The notes beneath the pieces were generated by a model. It did not search any database, was not told where the DNA came from, and saw only the letters and a list, made by a program, of their open reading frames with translations. Below are positions 38,377 through 47,564 of a stretch of 64,000 nucleotides of DNA, piece after piece (position 1 is the stretch's first letter; each line of letters begins with the position of its first letter). Location: positions 434,001-498,000 of the forward strand of contig CAVWMF010000009.1 of the NCBI GenBank assembly GCA_963756025.1, read 5' to 3'. Both the position numbers and the translations under genes were made by a program. The DNA comes from Bog-473 sp963756025 (lineage in GTDB: Bacteria > Actinomycetota > Acidimicrobiia > Acidimicrobiales > RAAP-2).

Positions 38377-39252
38377 TCAGGTGATAGTGGGCCGGACGCG
38401 ATTGTCCAGGAACGCCACGACAGCGTCAGAGAACGCATCGTTCTTGTCCCCCGCGATCATGTGCGCAGCCCCTGCGACACCCACCACCTCGGCCCCAGGG
38501 ATGCGCGCCACGAGCTCGTCGGCACCCTCCTCCGTCACGACGTCGCTCAGCAGACCCCGTACGAGGAGCGTGGGCACGTGAATGTTGCTCATGGCCACAT
38601 CGAGCAGGCCGGCCAAACGGTCCGGCACCACCTCGGTGCGGCCACGGCCGATGAACGCGGGGTCCCAATGCCAGTACCAACGACCGTCGCGCTCTCGGAG
38701 GACTTTCTTCAACCCCGCGGGATTGACACGCTTCTCCCGGTTTGGCGTGTAGGCGGCAATCGCCGCGGCCGCCTCCTCGAGGGTGCCGAATCCATCGAGG
38801 CCGGACTGCATGAAGCTGCGGATGCGCTCGATCCCTTCGGGATTGGCTTTCGGGGTGATGTCGACGAGCACCAGGCCCGAGGAGACCGGGCGGTCGCTCG
38901 TCCCCTCGGCCAGCATGGCCGACATGCCGCCGAGGGAGGCACCGACGAGGACAGGTGGCTTCCCGAGCTTGTCCGCCACGGCCAGGGTGTCGGCACAGAA
39001 GGACGTGAAGGAGTAGTCGCCGTTGGGGGCCCAATCGCTCTCCCCGTGCCCACGCAGGTCGAGAGCGACCGTGCGCCAACCCTCGCTGGCCACGATCTCG
39101 GCGGTGCGGCCCCAGGCGTAGCGGGTCTGGCCGCCTCCATGGAGGAAGAGCACCGGCCAGGCATCAGGGTCCCCGCGCACGTCAGCCACCAGGTGGACAC
39201 CTTCAAAGCCCTCAAAAACGGTCCGTTCAGATTCCATGGCTTCTATCGTCAC
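38377..39252 (-). CDS. Alpha/beta hydrolase
   Basis: A 291-residue alpha/beta hydrolase: LFLHGGGQTRYAWG, DLRGHGESDWAPNGDYS, nucleophile Ser106 in GASLGG, and a C-terminal histidine in GAAHMIAGDKN. The acid is probably the aspartate in LLSDVVTEEG. Similar proteins act on esters, epoxides or haloalkanes; the substrate is unknown. The GTG start at 39252 is preceded by AAAGG; an ATG five codons later is possible. It follows the enoyl-CoA hydratase gene by 11 bases. Confidence 0.88.
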   Translation of the reverse strand: MTIEAMESERTVFEGFEGVHLVADVRGDPDAWPVLFLHGGGQTRYAWGRTAEIVASEGWRTVALDLRGHGESDWAPNGDYSFTSFCADTLAVADKLGKPPVLVGASLGGMSAMLAEGTSDRPVSSGLVLVDITPKANPEGIERIRSFMQSGLDGFGTLEEAAAAIAAYTPNREKRVNPAGLKKVLRERDGRWYWHWDPAFIGRGRTEVVPDRLAGLLDVAMSNIHVPTLLVRGLLSDVVTEEGADELVARIPGAEVVGVAGAAHMIAGDKNDAFSDAVVAFLDNRVRPTIT

Positions 39253-39263
39253 ACCTTTTGCGG

Positions 39264-40052
39264 TTAGCGGCCTGTCCAGTTCGGCGCGCGCTTCTCGATG
39301 AAGGCCTGCGCCCCCTCCTTGGCATCCTCGCTCTGGAAGACCGAGGCGACCTCCTCAGGCGTCGCCCAGCCCCGCTTGGGATCGTCCAGGACCGCTCGGC
39401 GCACGAGCTCTTTGGTCGTTCGAATGGCGATGGGACCGTTCGCGGCGATCGTGGCGGCCAGGGCCAGGCTTGCCTCGAGCAGCTCCGCCGCCGGCACGAC
39501 CCGGTTGACCAACCCCCACTGATGTGCCCGGGCGGCGTCGATGAGCTCGCCCGTCAAGGCCACCTCGAGTGCCAAGGACAGCGGGAGGCGGGTGCCCAGC
39601 AGGGTGCCCCCACCGGCGGCCAGCAGCCCCCGCTTCACCTCGGGCAGCCCGAAACGGGCGGTGTCGGCCGCGACGACGAGATCGCAGGAGAGCACGAGCT
39701 CGAAGCCGCCGCCCACAGCAGCGCCGTTGACAGCGGCGATCACCGGCTTGGGATTGAGATTGTTGAGCCCATATTTGGGAGCCGGGGCGGCCTCCGCCCG
39801 GCCCGAGCCCCCGTCACCATCCCCGGTGGATTGGTTCCGGTTCTCACTGAAGGCGCGCAGGTCCATTCCCGCACAGAAGATGCGTTCCCCGGCCCCGGTG
39901 AGGACAACGACCTGGGTGGCGTCGTCGGTTGCGATCTCGGTCAGGGCCTTGCCGAGCTCCCCGATGAGCTCGGGGTTCAGGGAGTTGGCGGCTTCGGGTC
40001 GGTTCAGGGTCAGGACCTGGACCAGGCCGTGTTGACTGCGTTCAAGAATCAT
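39264..40052 (-). CDS. Enoyl-CoA hydratase/isomerase family protein
   Basis: A 262-residue crotonase from ATG 40052 (GTGGGGTGACC before it). Oxyanion segments are GAGERIFCAGMDLRAF and NGAAVGGGFELVLSCD. One acidic residue of the classical pair is kept in LPEVKRGL; the second, normally followed by GGT-x-RL, reads AAGGGTLLGTRL. A ~20-residue Gly/Asp/Ala-rich insert follows the first oxyanion loop. It probably hydrates or isomerises an unsaturated acyl-CoA. It forms a unit with the downstream hydrolase. Confidence 0.88.
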   Translation of the reverse strand: MILERSQHGLVQVLTLNRPEAANSLNPELIGELGKALTEIATDDATQVVVLTGAGERIFCAGMDLRAFSENRNQSTGDGDGGSGRAEAAPAPKYGLNNLNPKPVIAAVNGAAVGGGFELVLSCDLVVAADTARFGLPEVKRGLLAAGGGTLLGTRLPLSLALEVALTGELIDAARAHQWGLVNRVVPAAELLEASLALAATIAANGPIAIRTTKELVRRAVLDDPKRGWATPEEVASVFQSEDAKEGAQAFIEKRAPNWTGR

Positions 40053-40195
40053 GGTCACCCCACTTTGCGCTCTTGTGGAGCGACACGGTACCGGAAGGGC
40101 GCATGTCCCGGCGGGTGACCCGGCTGGGAGTCGGCTCGAGCGGGTATTTCGCTGATCACCGCACGTGGGTGCCCGGGGGTCGCTACATTTGCGCC

Positions 40196-40387
40196 ATGCG
40201 AATTGTCGTCGATTTCGATCTGTGTGAATCCAACGCCCTGTGCATGGCGGCCGCCCCTGAGGTCTTCGAAGTACGGGACGACGATTTCCTCTACGTCCTG
40301 CAGGAGGAGCCACCGGAAGAGCTGCGGGACAAGGTGCAGGCCGCGGTCAGGGCCTGCCCGAAAGCGGCGATCACGGTCGTCGACTGA
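40196..40387 (+). CDS. Small ferredoxin, probably [3Fe-4S]
   Basis: A 63-residue ferredoxin starting MRIVVDFDLCESNALC. Cysteines C10, C16 and C54 (ACPKAAI) remain, while Asn13 takes the place of the fourth cysteine; this pattern, with APEVFEV after the second cysteine, marks the single-cluster ferredoxins that feed electrons to P450s in Actinobacteria. No P450 is adjacent; the window's two P450s lie about 9 and 20 kb away. It probably serves one of these. Confidence 0.88.
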   Translation: MRIVVDFDLCESNALCMAAAPEVFEVRDDDFLYVLQEEPPEELRDKVQAAVRACPKAAITVVD

Positions 40388-40487
40388 ACGAGTCGCGGCG
40401 GCCTGCCACGAAGGTGCCGCCGGGCTCGCAATTCACCCGTGACCGCACCCGGCGGGTTTCGCAGATGCAGCACGAGGAAAGGACCAC

Positions 40488-40949
40488 ATGAAGGAACAGC
40501 GTCGTTCGCGACGAATTGCCATGTCACCCGAGGAGCGCGACGAGTTCCTCGCGTCGGAACGGACGTGCCGGGTGGCCACGGTGAAGAGCAACGGTGCACC
40601 GCATCTCAGTGCGTTGTGGTTCGTCTGGGACGGTGAGTCCCTTTGGCTCACCTCCATCGTCAAGAGTCAGCGGTGGACGGATATCGAGAAGGAGCCCCGG
40701 GTGAGCGTTCTCGTCGACGCCGGACACGGCTTCGGCGAATTGCGGGGCGTCGAGATCTCCGGTACAGCCCAGACCGTGGGCGAGGTGCCTCGGACTGGTG
40801 AGCCCAACGACGAGCTGGTCACGCCCGAGCAGCTGTTCGGCGACAAGTACGCCGGCGGCGCATTCGGCCACGATGGACGCCACGCCTGGCTGCGCATCGT
40901 GCCCGACAAGATTGTGAGCTGGGACTTTCGGAAGATGGGTCAGGGCTGA
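40488..40949 (+). CDS. Pyridoxamine-5'-phosphate-oxidase-like flavin/F420-binding protein
   Basis: A 153-residue split-barrel protein with GAGGAAAGG before the ATG. SPEERDEFLASERTCRVATV, APHLSALWFVWDGE and TDIEKEPRVSVLVDAG are typical of the PNPOx/F420-dependent family common in Actinobacteria, which act as small reductases or cofactor-binding proteins. It lies 100 bases after the ferredoxin on the same strand. Cofactor choice (FMN, heme or F420) cannot be told. Confidence 0.85.
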   Translation: MKEQRRSRRIAMSPEERDEFLASERTCRVATVKSNGAPHLSALWFVWDGESLWLTSIVKSQRWTDIEKEPRVSVLVDAGHGFGELRGVEISGTAQTVGEVPRTGEPNDELVTPEQLFGDKYAGGAFGHDGRHAWLRIVPDKIVSWDFRKMGQG

Positions 40950-40964
40950 CCGACCCGAGCTGGT

Positions 40965-41252
40965 CTACCGGGAGAGTTTCGCGTGGGCATTCCCGGTCCA
41001 CGCCGGGTAGAGGCCGCGAGCGGCGGACAGCTCCTGGGCCTTGATGTCGATGCCGAGGGACAGCGCTTCTTCTGATGTCGCGAGCCACGTGAGGACGGCG
41101 CCGATCAGGGCTCCCTGACGGTCGAGAAGTGCTCCCGTTCTTCGCCCTCGACCTTGCTGCGGGCGGTGATGGCGCGTCGTAGCCAGCTTCGGCGAAGGCG
41201 ATGGCCACCGCCTTGCCGATGCCCGGCTTGCCCCCGTCACGAAAATGCCACC
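40965..41252 (-). pseudogene. SDR remnant
   Basis: A decayed SDR. Near 41230-41150 the translated strand gives FVTGGKPGIGKAVAIAFAEA across one frame and AITARSKVEGEE in another, then a C-terminal piece PLGIDIKAQELSAARGL (about 41060-41010). About 500 bases of a normal SDR are missing and the frames differ, so no functional product is expected. Confidence 0.7.
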
Positions 41253-41363
41253 GGCCCGTCAAGCAATCGCCGCCATTGCTGCCTCCCCGTCGTGTCCCGG
41301 CCGGGCTTCTCGGTGTGATCCCGGCGCGGGCATCCTGACACGGGGGAGCTCGGTCCTCATAGA

Positions 41364-43019
41364 GTGGCCGTCGTGCCACCACCCTTGCCGATGCTCGTTC
41401 CCGAATCCGAGTTCTTCTGGACCAGCGGTTCCGAAGGGGTGTTGCGCTTCCGCCGCTGCGCCGACTGCCGGTCGTTTCAACACCCCCCGGGACCGATCTG
41501 CCGGACGTGTGGCTCTTCGAATCTGGCGCCCGAGGACGTCTCGGGTCGGGGCGTGCTCGTGGGGTTCACCGTGAACGAACACATGTGGATTCCTTCGATG
41601 CCGCCGCCGTACGTCATCGGCATCGTGGCCATCGATGAGGACCCCCGGGTACGGCTGACCACCAACATCATCGATGTGCCGGTCGACGAGCTCGCAGTGG
41701 GCCGCCGGGTCGAGGTGCGCTTCCAACAGGCGGAGGACGTCTGGTTGCCGTTGTTCACCTATGCCGCCGACGATGAGTCCGAGGGTCCTGTGCCCGAGGA
41801 CGAGCGCCCGGAACCGTGGGTGCGACCCATGGTGAGCCCGGACAAGTTCGAGGACAAGGTGGCGATTACCGGCATCGGCATGTCGCGCCTCGGTCGGCGG
41901 CTCGGTGTCGATCCGCTCAGCCTGACGATTGAGGCGGCCCGCAACGCCGTGGCCGACGCCGGCCTGACCATGGCCGACATCGACGGGCTGTCGACCTATC
42001 CCGGGGGTTTCGCCGCCGGAGGGCATTCCGAGGGCGGCGTGACAGCCCTGGAAGAGTCGCTGCGTATCCGCCCCACCTGGTTCAACGGAGGAGGAGAGAC
42101 GCCGGGCCAGGGCGGTTCGGTCGTGGCCGCCATGCTGGCCGTCGCTGCCGGCCTCTGTCGCCACGTGTTGTGCTTCCGTACGGTGTGGGAGTCGACGTGG
42201 GCGGAACGACTGCGCAGCCGTCCCCCGTCGGGCGGCGGCTCACGGGTCGAGGGCGATTTCATGCAATGGCGAGCTCCGTTCGGCGCCATGAGCGCGGCGA
42301 ATTGGATCGCCATGAACGCGTCCAACCACTTTTACCGCTACGGCACCACCCGGGCGGCGCTGGGTGCCATCGCCACCAATGCGCGCCGTAACGCCGGACT
42401 CAATCCGGTGGCGATCTATCGCGAGCCGATGACGATGGACGACTACTTCGCGGCCCGGATGATCACCAGCCCCTTCGGTCTCTTCGATTGCGACGTTCCG
42501 TGCGACGGATCGATCGCCCTCATCGTCTCGGCAGCCGACGTTGCGCCGGACCTGGCCCGGCCGCCGGTCTACGTCGAAGCGGTGGGCACGCAGATCATCG
42601 ATCGTGTCAGTTGGGACCAGGGGACCCTCAGCCACGAGCCGCAGACCCAGGGTCCCGCCGCCCACCTGTGGAGTCGGACCTCGTTGCGCCCCGAGGACGT
42701 CGACTTCGCCCAGCTCTACGACGGCTTCAGCTTCAATTGCCTCAGCTGGCTGGAGGGTCTCGGGTTCTGTGGGGTCGGAGAGGCCGGTGATTTCCTGTCC
42801 GATCCCAGTCGCATCGCATTGGGCGGCCAGTTGCCCCTCAATACCTTCGGTGGGCAGCTCTCGGCCGGGCGCACGCACGGGTACGGGTTTCTCCACGAGG
42901 CGGTCGTCCAGCTGCGCGGTGATGGCGGAGAGCGTCAGGTCGCCGGCGCCGAGGTGGGCGTCGTCAGTACCGGTGGCGGAACTCCAGGAGGGTGCTTCCT
43001 CTTCAGAGCTGCACGTTGA
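41364..43019 (+). CDS. DUF35 (OB-fold) - SCP2-type thiolase/aldolase fusion
   Basis: A 551-residue fusion. Residues ~1-140 are a DUF35 protein: zinc ribbon C32-x2-C35 and C46-x2-C49 (RRCADCRSF, CRTCGS) and an OB-fold. Residues ~165-551 are a thiolase-like domain (DKVAITGIGMSRLGRR, EAARNAVADAGL, FAQLYDGFSFN near 455). In actinobacterial sterol degradation, separate Ltp2-type thiolase-like aldolases need a DUF35 domain for retro-aldol cleavage of side-chain acyl-CoAs; here both parts are one polypeptide. The tyrosine of YDGF is in the region catalytic in Ltp2. A retro-aldolase or thiolase role is likely; the substrate is unknown. GTG 41364 or 41373 may be the start. Confidence 0.87.
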   Translation: MAVVPPPLPMLVPESEFFWTSGSEGVLRFRRCADCRSFQHPPGPICRTCGSSNLAPEDVSGRGVLVGFTVNEHMWIPSMPPPYVIGIVAIDEDPRVRLTTNIIDVPVDELAVGRRVEVRFQQAEDVWLPLFTYAADDESEGPVPEDERPEPWVRPMVSPDKFEDKVAITGIGMSRLGRRLGVDPLSLTIEAARNAVADAGLTMADIDGLSTYPGGFAAGGHSEGGVTALEESLRIRPTWFNGGGETPGQGGSVVAAMLAVAAGLCRHVLCFRTVWESTWAERLRSRPPSGGGSRVEGDFMQWRAPFGAMSAANWIAMNASNHFYRYGTTRAALGAIATNARRNAGLNPVAIYREPMTMDDYFAARMITSPFGLFDCDVPCDGSIALIVSAADVAPDLARPPVYVEAVGTQIIDRVSWDQGTLSHEPQTQGPAAHLWSRTSLRPEDVDFAQLYDGFSFNCLSWLEGLGFCGVGEAGDFLSDPSRIALGGQLPLNTFGGQLSAGRTHGYGFLHEAVVQLRGDGGERQVAGAEVGVVSTGGGTPGGCFLFRAAR

Positions 43020-43031
43020 TTCGGGCGCAGC

Positions 43032-43427
43032 TCAGCTGTCGGCGGTGAAGACCCGCTGCGTGAACTTCCAGGTGCCGTTCTCCTTGACCAACGTGTCGTT
43101 GTACTTCCCCGACGTCGCCACGATCTGTTGCCCCGGCTCGCCGCTCAGGATGAACATCTGGATGTAGGCCTTGAGGGTGGCGTTGTCGCCGTCACCGTCG
43201 ATGACGATGTTGTGCGCGATGTGCCGCGGTTCGCGGACCGACCCGGCGAACTTCTTGGCGAAGTCGCTCAGCGCATCGTGCCCCTTGACCTGGAGCTCGC
43301 CTGCACTCAACGCGCCATCCTCTGTAAAGACCGCGACGAAACCCTCGGAGTCCCCGCTGTCGATGGCGTGGTTGTAGCGGGCGGCCAGTCCCTGAATCGT
43401 GACGACATCCTCGGTGCTCAGGCCCAT
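43032..43427 (-). CDS. SnoaL/NTF2-like protein
   Basis: A 131-residue SnoaL-like protein: VVTIQGLAARYNHAIDSGDS, FVAVFTEDGALS, and a C-terminal GKYNDTLVKENGTWKFTQRVF. GGGGGAATC precedes the ATG. Similar proteins are used as hydratases, isomerases or ring-dioxygenase partners; no partner is adjacent. It ends convergently 12 bases from the DUF35-thiolase fusion gene. The next 317 bases (43428-43744) hold only a GGTATAACT -10-like stretch and GC-rich sequence. Confidence 0.82.
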   Translation of the reverse strand: MGLSTEDVVTIQGLAARYNHAIDSGDSEGFVAVFTEDGALSAGELQVKGHDALSDFAKKFAGSVREPRHIAHNIVIDGDGDNATLKAYIQMFILSGEPGQQIVATSGKYNDTLVKENGTWKFTQRVFTADS

Positions 43428-43744
43428 GATTCCCCCATCTCCTTCTGGTAGCTGTCAATGACGCGTCTGCGCCCCTTGGCGGCCGGCTCCTTGGCGGAGT
43501 CGGCCATTTCTCGCAATGGTATAACTACTCGAGGCCGCCAGTCGTAAGATCGGGTCCTCACCTGGTGCCGGCCCGGCCGGGGACCAAGGTGATCCCGACC
43601 GTGCGAGGGCCGATCGGAGCGGGGGAGGTGGGTCGGGCCATGGGAAACGTGACCGTGGGGTCGCGGAAAAAGGGGGGGCACGACCACCGACGCCGGGAGA
43701 GCGCGGCGGTCATTCACGCAGCGCCGAGATGAGGGAGGTTCATC

Positions 43745-44926
43745 GTGGCAGTAAATGGATGGTTGGCCGCCGATAGCGACATGCATGTGATGGAGCCGGC
43801 GGACTTGTGGCAGCGCTACATGGATCCGCGGTGGGGCCACGCCATCCCGGTCGGCCTGGAGGAACTCGAGCGGGATATGCGAGTCCGGGTGAAAAACGAG
43901 GTGATGCTGCGCATGGGTCGCATGCGCCCACAGGCCGAAGGCCGCGCGTGGAAGGCCGATCAGGATTCCTCCTTCGTGCACGCCGAAGAGCAGCGTTGGG
44001 ACGCCGCTTCCCAAGTCATGGCCATGGAGATGGAACACCTCGATTCGACCGTGCTGTTTCCGAGCCGGGGTCTCTTCGTATTGTCCATGCAGAGCGCGGA
44101 GCACATCGGGCCGAACGGTCTCGAGCCCGAGCTTGCCACGGCCATTTCCCAGGGCTACAACGACTGGATGGCTGATTTCGTGGCCGAGTGCGACCGCCCC
44201 GGGCGCGTCTTCGGTGCCGCCATGCTCGCCCCGCACGACGTGGGGGAGGCCGTGGACGAGCTGGCGAGAAACGTCGAGCGTGGGTTCGTCGCCGCGTTCC
44301 TCACCCCCGGCCTGGTCGACAATCTGCCGTGGCACGACAAGAAGTACGACCCCTTGTGGGCCGAAGCGGAACGCCTCAATGTGCCCGTCTGCTTCCATGG
44401 CGGGGGCATCTGCTCGTTGAAGCCCGACTTCGCGTTCAGCGAACATCTCGACAAGCTCATGTTGTGGCATCCGTTCAACCAGCCGCTGGGCATCATGTTC
44501 GTCGCGACATGCTTCACGTCGGGCGGGATCCTCGAGCGCTTCCCGACCTTGCGGGTGGGTCTGCTCGAAGGCAACTGCTCGTGGGCGCCCTTCATGGCGT
44601 ATCGGCTCGACGAGCACTGGGAGTGGACCGGTAGGTTCGAGGCCCCCGAGCTGCGCATGAAGCCTTCGGAGTATCTCGTGCGCAACTGCTACCTCTCGTG
44701 CGAGGCCGACGAGACGCCGGCAACGCACTACTTCGAAGACTTCGGGGATGACAACGTCGTCTTCTCCACCGACTATCCCCACGCCGATTCGAAATTTCCG
44801 CACGCCACCAAAGCCTTCATGGAGCTTCCGTTCGATGACAGCACGAAGAAGAAGCTGTTGTGGGACAACTACGCCAAGCTCTACAACCTGCCCGACATCA
44901 CACCAATGACAGTGGAGGAACGCTGA
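43745..44926 (+). CDS. Amidohydrolase_2 family metal-dependent hydrolase/decarboxylase
   Basis: A 393-residue amidohydrolase_2 protein from GTG 43745 with GAGGGAGG before it. Motif DSDMHVMEPADLW at the N-terminus, CFHGGGICS in the middle and VFSTDYPHADSKFPHA at the C-terminus are all present. HVMEP resembles the metal-binding HxH/HxxE pattern of ACMSD-like enzymes. It is directly followed, one base after its stop, by a CMD-family gene, so the two products may act in sequence or as a complex. Confidence 0.9.
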   Translation: MAVNGWLAADSDMHVMEPADLWQRYMDPRWGHAIPVGLEELERDMRVRVKNEVMLRMGRMRPQAEGRAWKADQDSSFVHAEEQRWDAASQVMAMEMEHLDSTVLFPSRGLFVLSMQSAEHIGPNGLEPELATAISQGYNDWMADFVAECDRPGRVFGAAMLAPHDVGEAVDELARNVERGFVAAFLTPGLVDNLPWHDKKYDPLWAEAERLNVPVCFHGGGICSLKPDFAFSEHLDKLMLWHPFNQPLGIMFVATCFTSGGILERFPTLRVGLLEGNCSWAPFMAYRLDEHWEWTGRFEAPELRMKPSEYLVRNCYLSCEADETPATHYFEDFGDDNVVFSTDYPHADSKFPHATKAFMELPFDDSTKKKLLWDNYAKLYNLPDITPMTVEER

Positions 44927-44927
44927 A

Positions 44928-45311
44928 ATGACTGACGAGACGGACTACGACGCTGCCGGGGCAGCGATTCAGGCGCAACTGTGGGGCGAGCGGGTCGGCG
45001 GGTCGACGCCCCCCGTCATGCCGGGGGCAAAGCTCGCGCCCGACTACTTCGCCCTGGTGCGCAAGTTCTGCTTCGGCATGTTCTGGAGCCGGCCGAACCT
45101 CGCATTGCGGGATCGCTCGCTGATCACGGTGGCGATGCTGGCCGTGCTCGGACGTCAAGAGGAGCTGGCGGGACACCTTCGCGGCGCGCTGAACGTCGGC
45201 TTGACCAAGGAAGAACTGGTCGAGGTTCTCATGCAGGCCGGCGTGTATGCCGGAGTACCCATGGGTGTGGCCGCGCTCAACACCGCAGGGCCGGTTCTCG
45301 GGACCGATTAG
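44928..45311 (+). CDS. Carboxymuconolactone-decarboxylase-family protein
   Basis: A 127-residue all-helical CMD/AhpD-like protein. LRDRSLITVAMLAVLGRQEELAGHLRGALNVG (32 residues near 59-90, key His in AGHLRGAL) is the family signature. The CxxC pair of AhpD peroxidases is missing, so it is closer to gamma-carboxymuconolactone decarboxylase. The start is one base after the amidohydrolase stop. The pairing suggests decarboxylation or lactone handling of a ring-cleavage product. Confidence 0.87.
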   Translation: MTDETDYDAAGAAIQAQLWGERVGGSTPPVMPGAKLAPDYFALVRKFCFGMFWSRPNLALRDRSLITVAMLAVLGRQEELAGHLRGALNVGLTKEELVEVLMQAGVYAGVPMGVAALNTAGPVLGTD

Positions 45312-45315
45312 CTCC

Positions 45316-46251
45316 CTACTGCTCGGGTGGACCCAGCACCAACGGGACACCGGTGAGACTCTCCATCACTTCGACGAGGTCGCTGATGTCGTGTCCGCCC
45401 AGACCCTGGGCCTTGGCGTACACCAGCATCTGGTGGATGGCCGAGGCAACAGGGAGCGGCACCGAAGAGGCGCGTCCCAACTCGAGCATGAGCCCGGCGT
45501 CCTTTGCCGCCAATTCCATGGCGAACTCGGGCGGCCTGCCCCGGGTCCCGATTTCGTCCACGCGCTTCTCGAGGTAGGAGTTGGCTCCACCGGAGAACCG
45601 GACCATCTTGAGCAGGAGCTGGAGATCGATATCGTTTCCCGCCGCCAGGGCGAGGCCCTCGAGCGAGACCCACATGGTGGTGAAGGCCATCAGCGAGTTC
45701 ACGAGCTTGCCCACGTTGCCCGTCCCGAGGGCGCCGAGGTGGAATTGGCCGCGGCCGAGCGCCTCGAAGTAAGGCGTCACGCGCGCGACCTGGTCGGGGT
45801 CACCTCCGATGATGAAGACGAGTTGCCGGTTACGCGAGCCGATGGCCCCGCCCGTCAAGGGCGCTTCGACGAGGTGGCATCCGCCTCCGGCGAGACGCCG
45901 GCCGACGGCGCGCACGGTGGCGGGGGAGTTGGTGGTGAGATCGACGAGGAGCGAGCCCGCCGCCGCCCCGCGCAGCCACTCCTCCGACACCGCGGCCATG
46001 ACCTCAGGCGTCGGCAGGGAGAGGAAGGTGATGTCGGCGTTCGCCGCAACGTCCTCGGGCGACTTGCCGGCGTGCGCCCCCGCCTCGACCTGGGTGGCGA
46101 GCCGAGCCGGATCGGTATCGAATGCCGTCACCGAATGGCCGTCCGCCACGAGGTTGGCGCACATGCCGCTCCCGATGTTGCCGAGGCCGATGAAGCCGAT
46201 GCGTGCATCTTTGTTGTCCGTGGTGTCCCCCATGAGCACAGCGTAGGACAT
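45316..46251 (-). CDS. 3-hydroxyisobutyrate-dehydrogenase-like NAD(P) oxidoreductase
   Basis: A 311-residue beta-hydroxyacid dehydrogenase. The N-terminal Rossmann loop is GFIGLGNIGSGM, the substrate-binding region LVEAPLTGGAIGSRNRQL, and the catalytic lysine lies in GNVGKLVNSL. It would oxidise a 3-hydroxyacid to a semialdehyde or reduce the reverse. An ATG six codons downstream (46233) is an alternative start; neither has a strong ribosome site. It ends convergently four bases from the CMD-family gene. Confidence 0.88.
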   Translation of the reverse strand: MSYAVLMGDTTDNKDARIGFIGLGNIGSGMCANLVADGHSVTAFDTDPARLATQVEAGAHAGKSPEDVAANADITFLSLPTPEVMAAVSEEWLRGAAAGSLLVDLTTNSPATVRAVGRRLAGGGCHLVEAPLTGGAIGSRNRQLVFIIGGDPDQVARVTPYFEALGRGQFHLGALGTGNVGKLVNSLMAFTTMWVSLEGLALAAGNDIDLQLLLKMVRFSGGANSYLEKRVDEIGTRGRPPEFAMELAAKDAGLMLELGRASSVPLPVASAIHQMLVYAKAQGLGGHDISDLVEVMESLTGVPLVLGPPEQ

Positions 46252-46294
46252 CGCCCGCCGGATTTCTCGTGCCGCGATTGGGGTTGCCGGGTAC

Positions 46295-46350
46295 CGGGTG
46301 CGGGGCGCGGGGTGCGGGTGCGGGGTGCGGGGTGCGGGTGCGGGGCAGGA
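46295..46350. repeat. G-rich degenerate tandem repeat
   Basis: Repeats of the type GGGTGCGG fill the gap between two minus-strand genes. The plus strand has many runs of three to four G with short loops, so G-quadruplex formation is possible. On the mRNA of the neighbouring minus-strand genes the tract would be C-rich. Confidence 0.75.
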
Positions 46351-46370
46351 GGTTGCGTAGGCCCGGCCCC

Positions 46371-47564
46371 TCAGCGCGGCAGGACGACCTCGGGCAGCGG
46401 ATGGCGGTAGAGCTTGGCGGCATTCTCGCTACACATCATGCGCAACTCGTCGTCGGGGATATGACCCCAGAGTTTCTCGATCACGAGTTGGGTATCGGGC
46501 CAGGTGCCGTCCCCGTGGGGGAAGTCCGTCTCCATCATGATGTTCTCGACGCCGATACGGTGACGGGTGTCGATCGTCGATGGATCGTCGATGGTGCAGA
46601 ACGAGAAGTTACGCTTGACGATGTCCCCCGGCCGCTCACTCCACCCGGCGCCGTATCCCGAGCGGTCGATCAGGTTGTCGAGCCGGTCGAGCAGCATCGC
46701 CACCCAGCCGATGCCACCTTCGCTCATGGCGATCTTGAGGGTCGGATTCTCGTAGGGGTATCCGGACCAGAGCCATTCCGCGCATGACGCCAGCGACAGC
46801 TGTCCGAAGAGCGTGGCGCCGAGTTGCAGGCCCGGTGCTCCCTCGGGGATGTTGATGCCGCCAGAGCTGCCGACGTGGAGCGAGACGACCGTGTCTGTTT
46901 CGACACAGGCGCGGAAGATGGGGTCCCAGTGCGCACGGTCCCACAGCGAAGGCAGTCCGATCAGGTGGGGGCGTTCGGGCATGCTGATGCCGGTAAAGCC
47001 GCGTGCAGCATTGCGGTGGATCTCCGCCACGGCCGTCTCGGGATCGCTCAGGAAGGCGATCCCGAGCGGGATGATGCGAGTCGGATGGGCCAGGTACCAC
47101 TCCTCGTAGAGCCAGTCGTTCCACGCCCGGATACAGGCCTTCCCGAGCTCGGGGTCCTTGGCGTTGAAGAACACCCGACCGCAGAAGCCGGTGATCATGG
47201 AGGGGAAGTTGACGGCCGCCCAGACGCCGTTGATGTCCATGTCCCGCACGCGGGCGTCGACGTCATAACAGCTCGGGCGCATCTGATCGAAGCGGAAGGG
47301 CTCGAACCTCTGTGTGGGGCGCCGTCCGGCGATGGCGTTCATGCCGGCCTGGGTGAAGAGTTCATCTTCGAACTTCCAGATCTGCTGTCCCTGCGGAGTA
47401 TCGATCACCGCCGGTGCGCGGTCCTGTAGGGCAGCGGGGAGGCGGCCCTCGAAGGTGTGCGGAGGTTCGACGACATGATCGTCGACCGAGATCACCGTGT
47501 ATTTCACTTCCCGAGGCAAAGGCTCGGGAAGGAACAGTTCCTCTGACAACTCCGTCTCTTCCAT
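46371..47564 (-). CDS. Amidohydrolase_2 family metal-dependent hydrolase/decarboxylase
   Basis: A 397-residue amidohydrolase_2 protein from ATG 47564, with TTGGGGGTACGCC before it. VISVDDHVVEPPHTF at the N-terminus and MMETDFPHGDGTWPD at the C-terminus match those of the frameshifted gene at 15430, its closest relative in the window. VSLHVGSSGG and KIAMSEGGIGWVAMLLDRLD are also shared. It is the intact copy to compare with when judging the frameshifts at 15430-16646. Confidence 0.9.
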   Translation of the reverse strand: MEETELSEELFLPEPLPREVKYTVISVDDHVVEPPHTFEGRLPAALQDRAPAVIDTPQGQQIWKFEDELFTQAGMNAIAGRRPTQRFEPFRFDQMRPSCYDVDARVRDMDINGVWAAVNFPSMITGFCGRVFFNAKDPELGKACIRAWNDWLYEEWYLAHPTRIIPLGIAFLSDPETAVAEIHRNAARGFTGISMPERPHLIGLPSLWDRAHWDPIFRACVETDTVVSLHVGSSGGINIPEGAPGLQLGATLFGQLSLASCAEWLWSGYPYENPTLKIAMSEGGIGWVAMLLDRLDNLIDRSGYGAGWSERPGDIVKRNFSFCTIDDPSTIDTRHRIGVENIMMETDFPHGDGTWPDTQLVIEKLWGHIPDDELRMMCSENAAKLYRHPLPEVVLPR

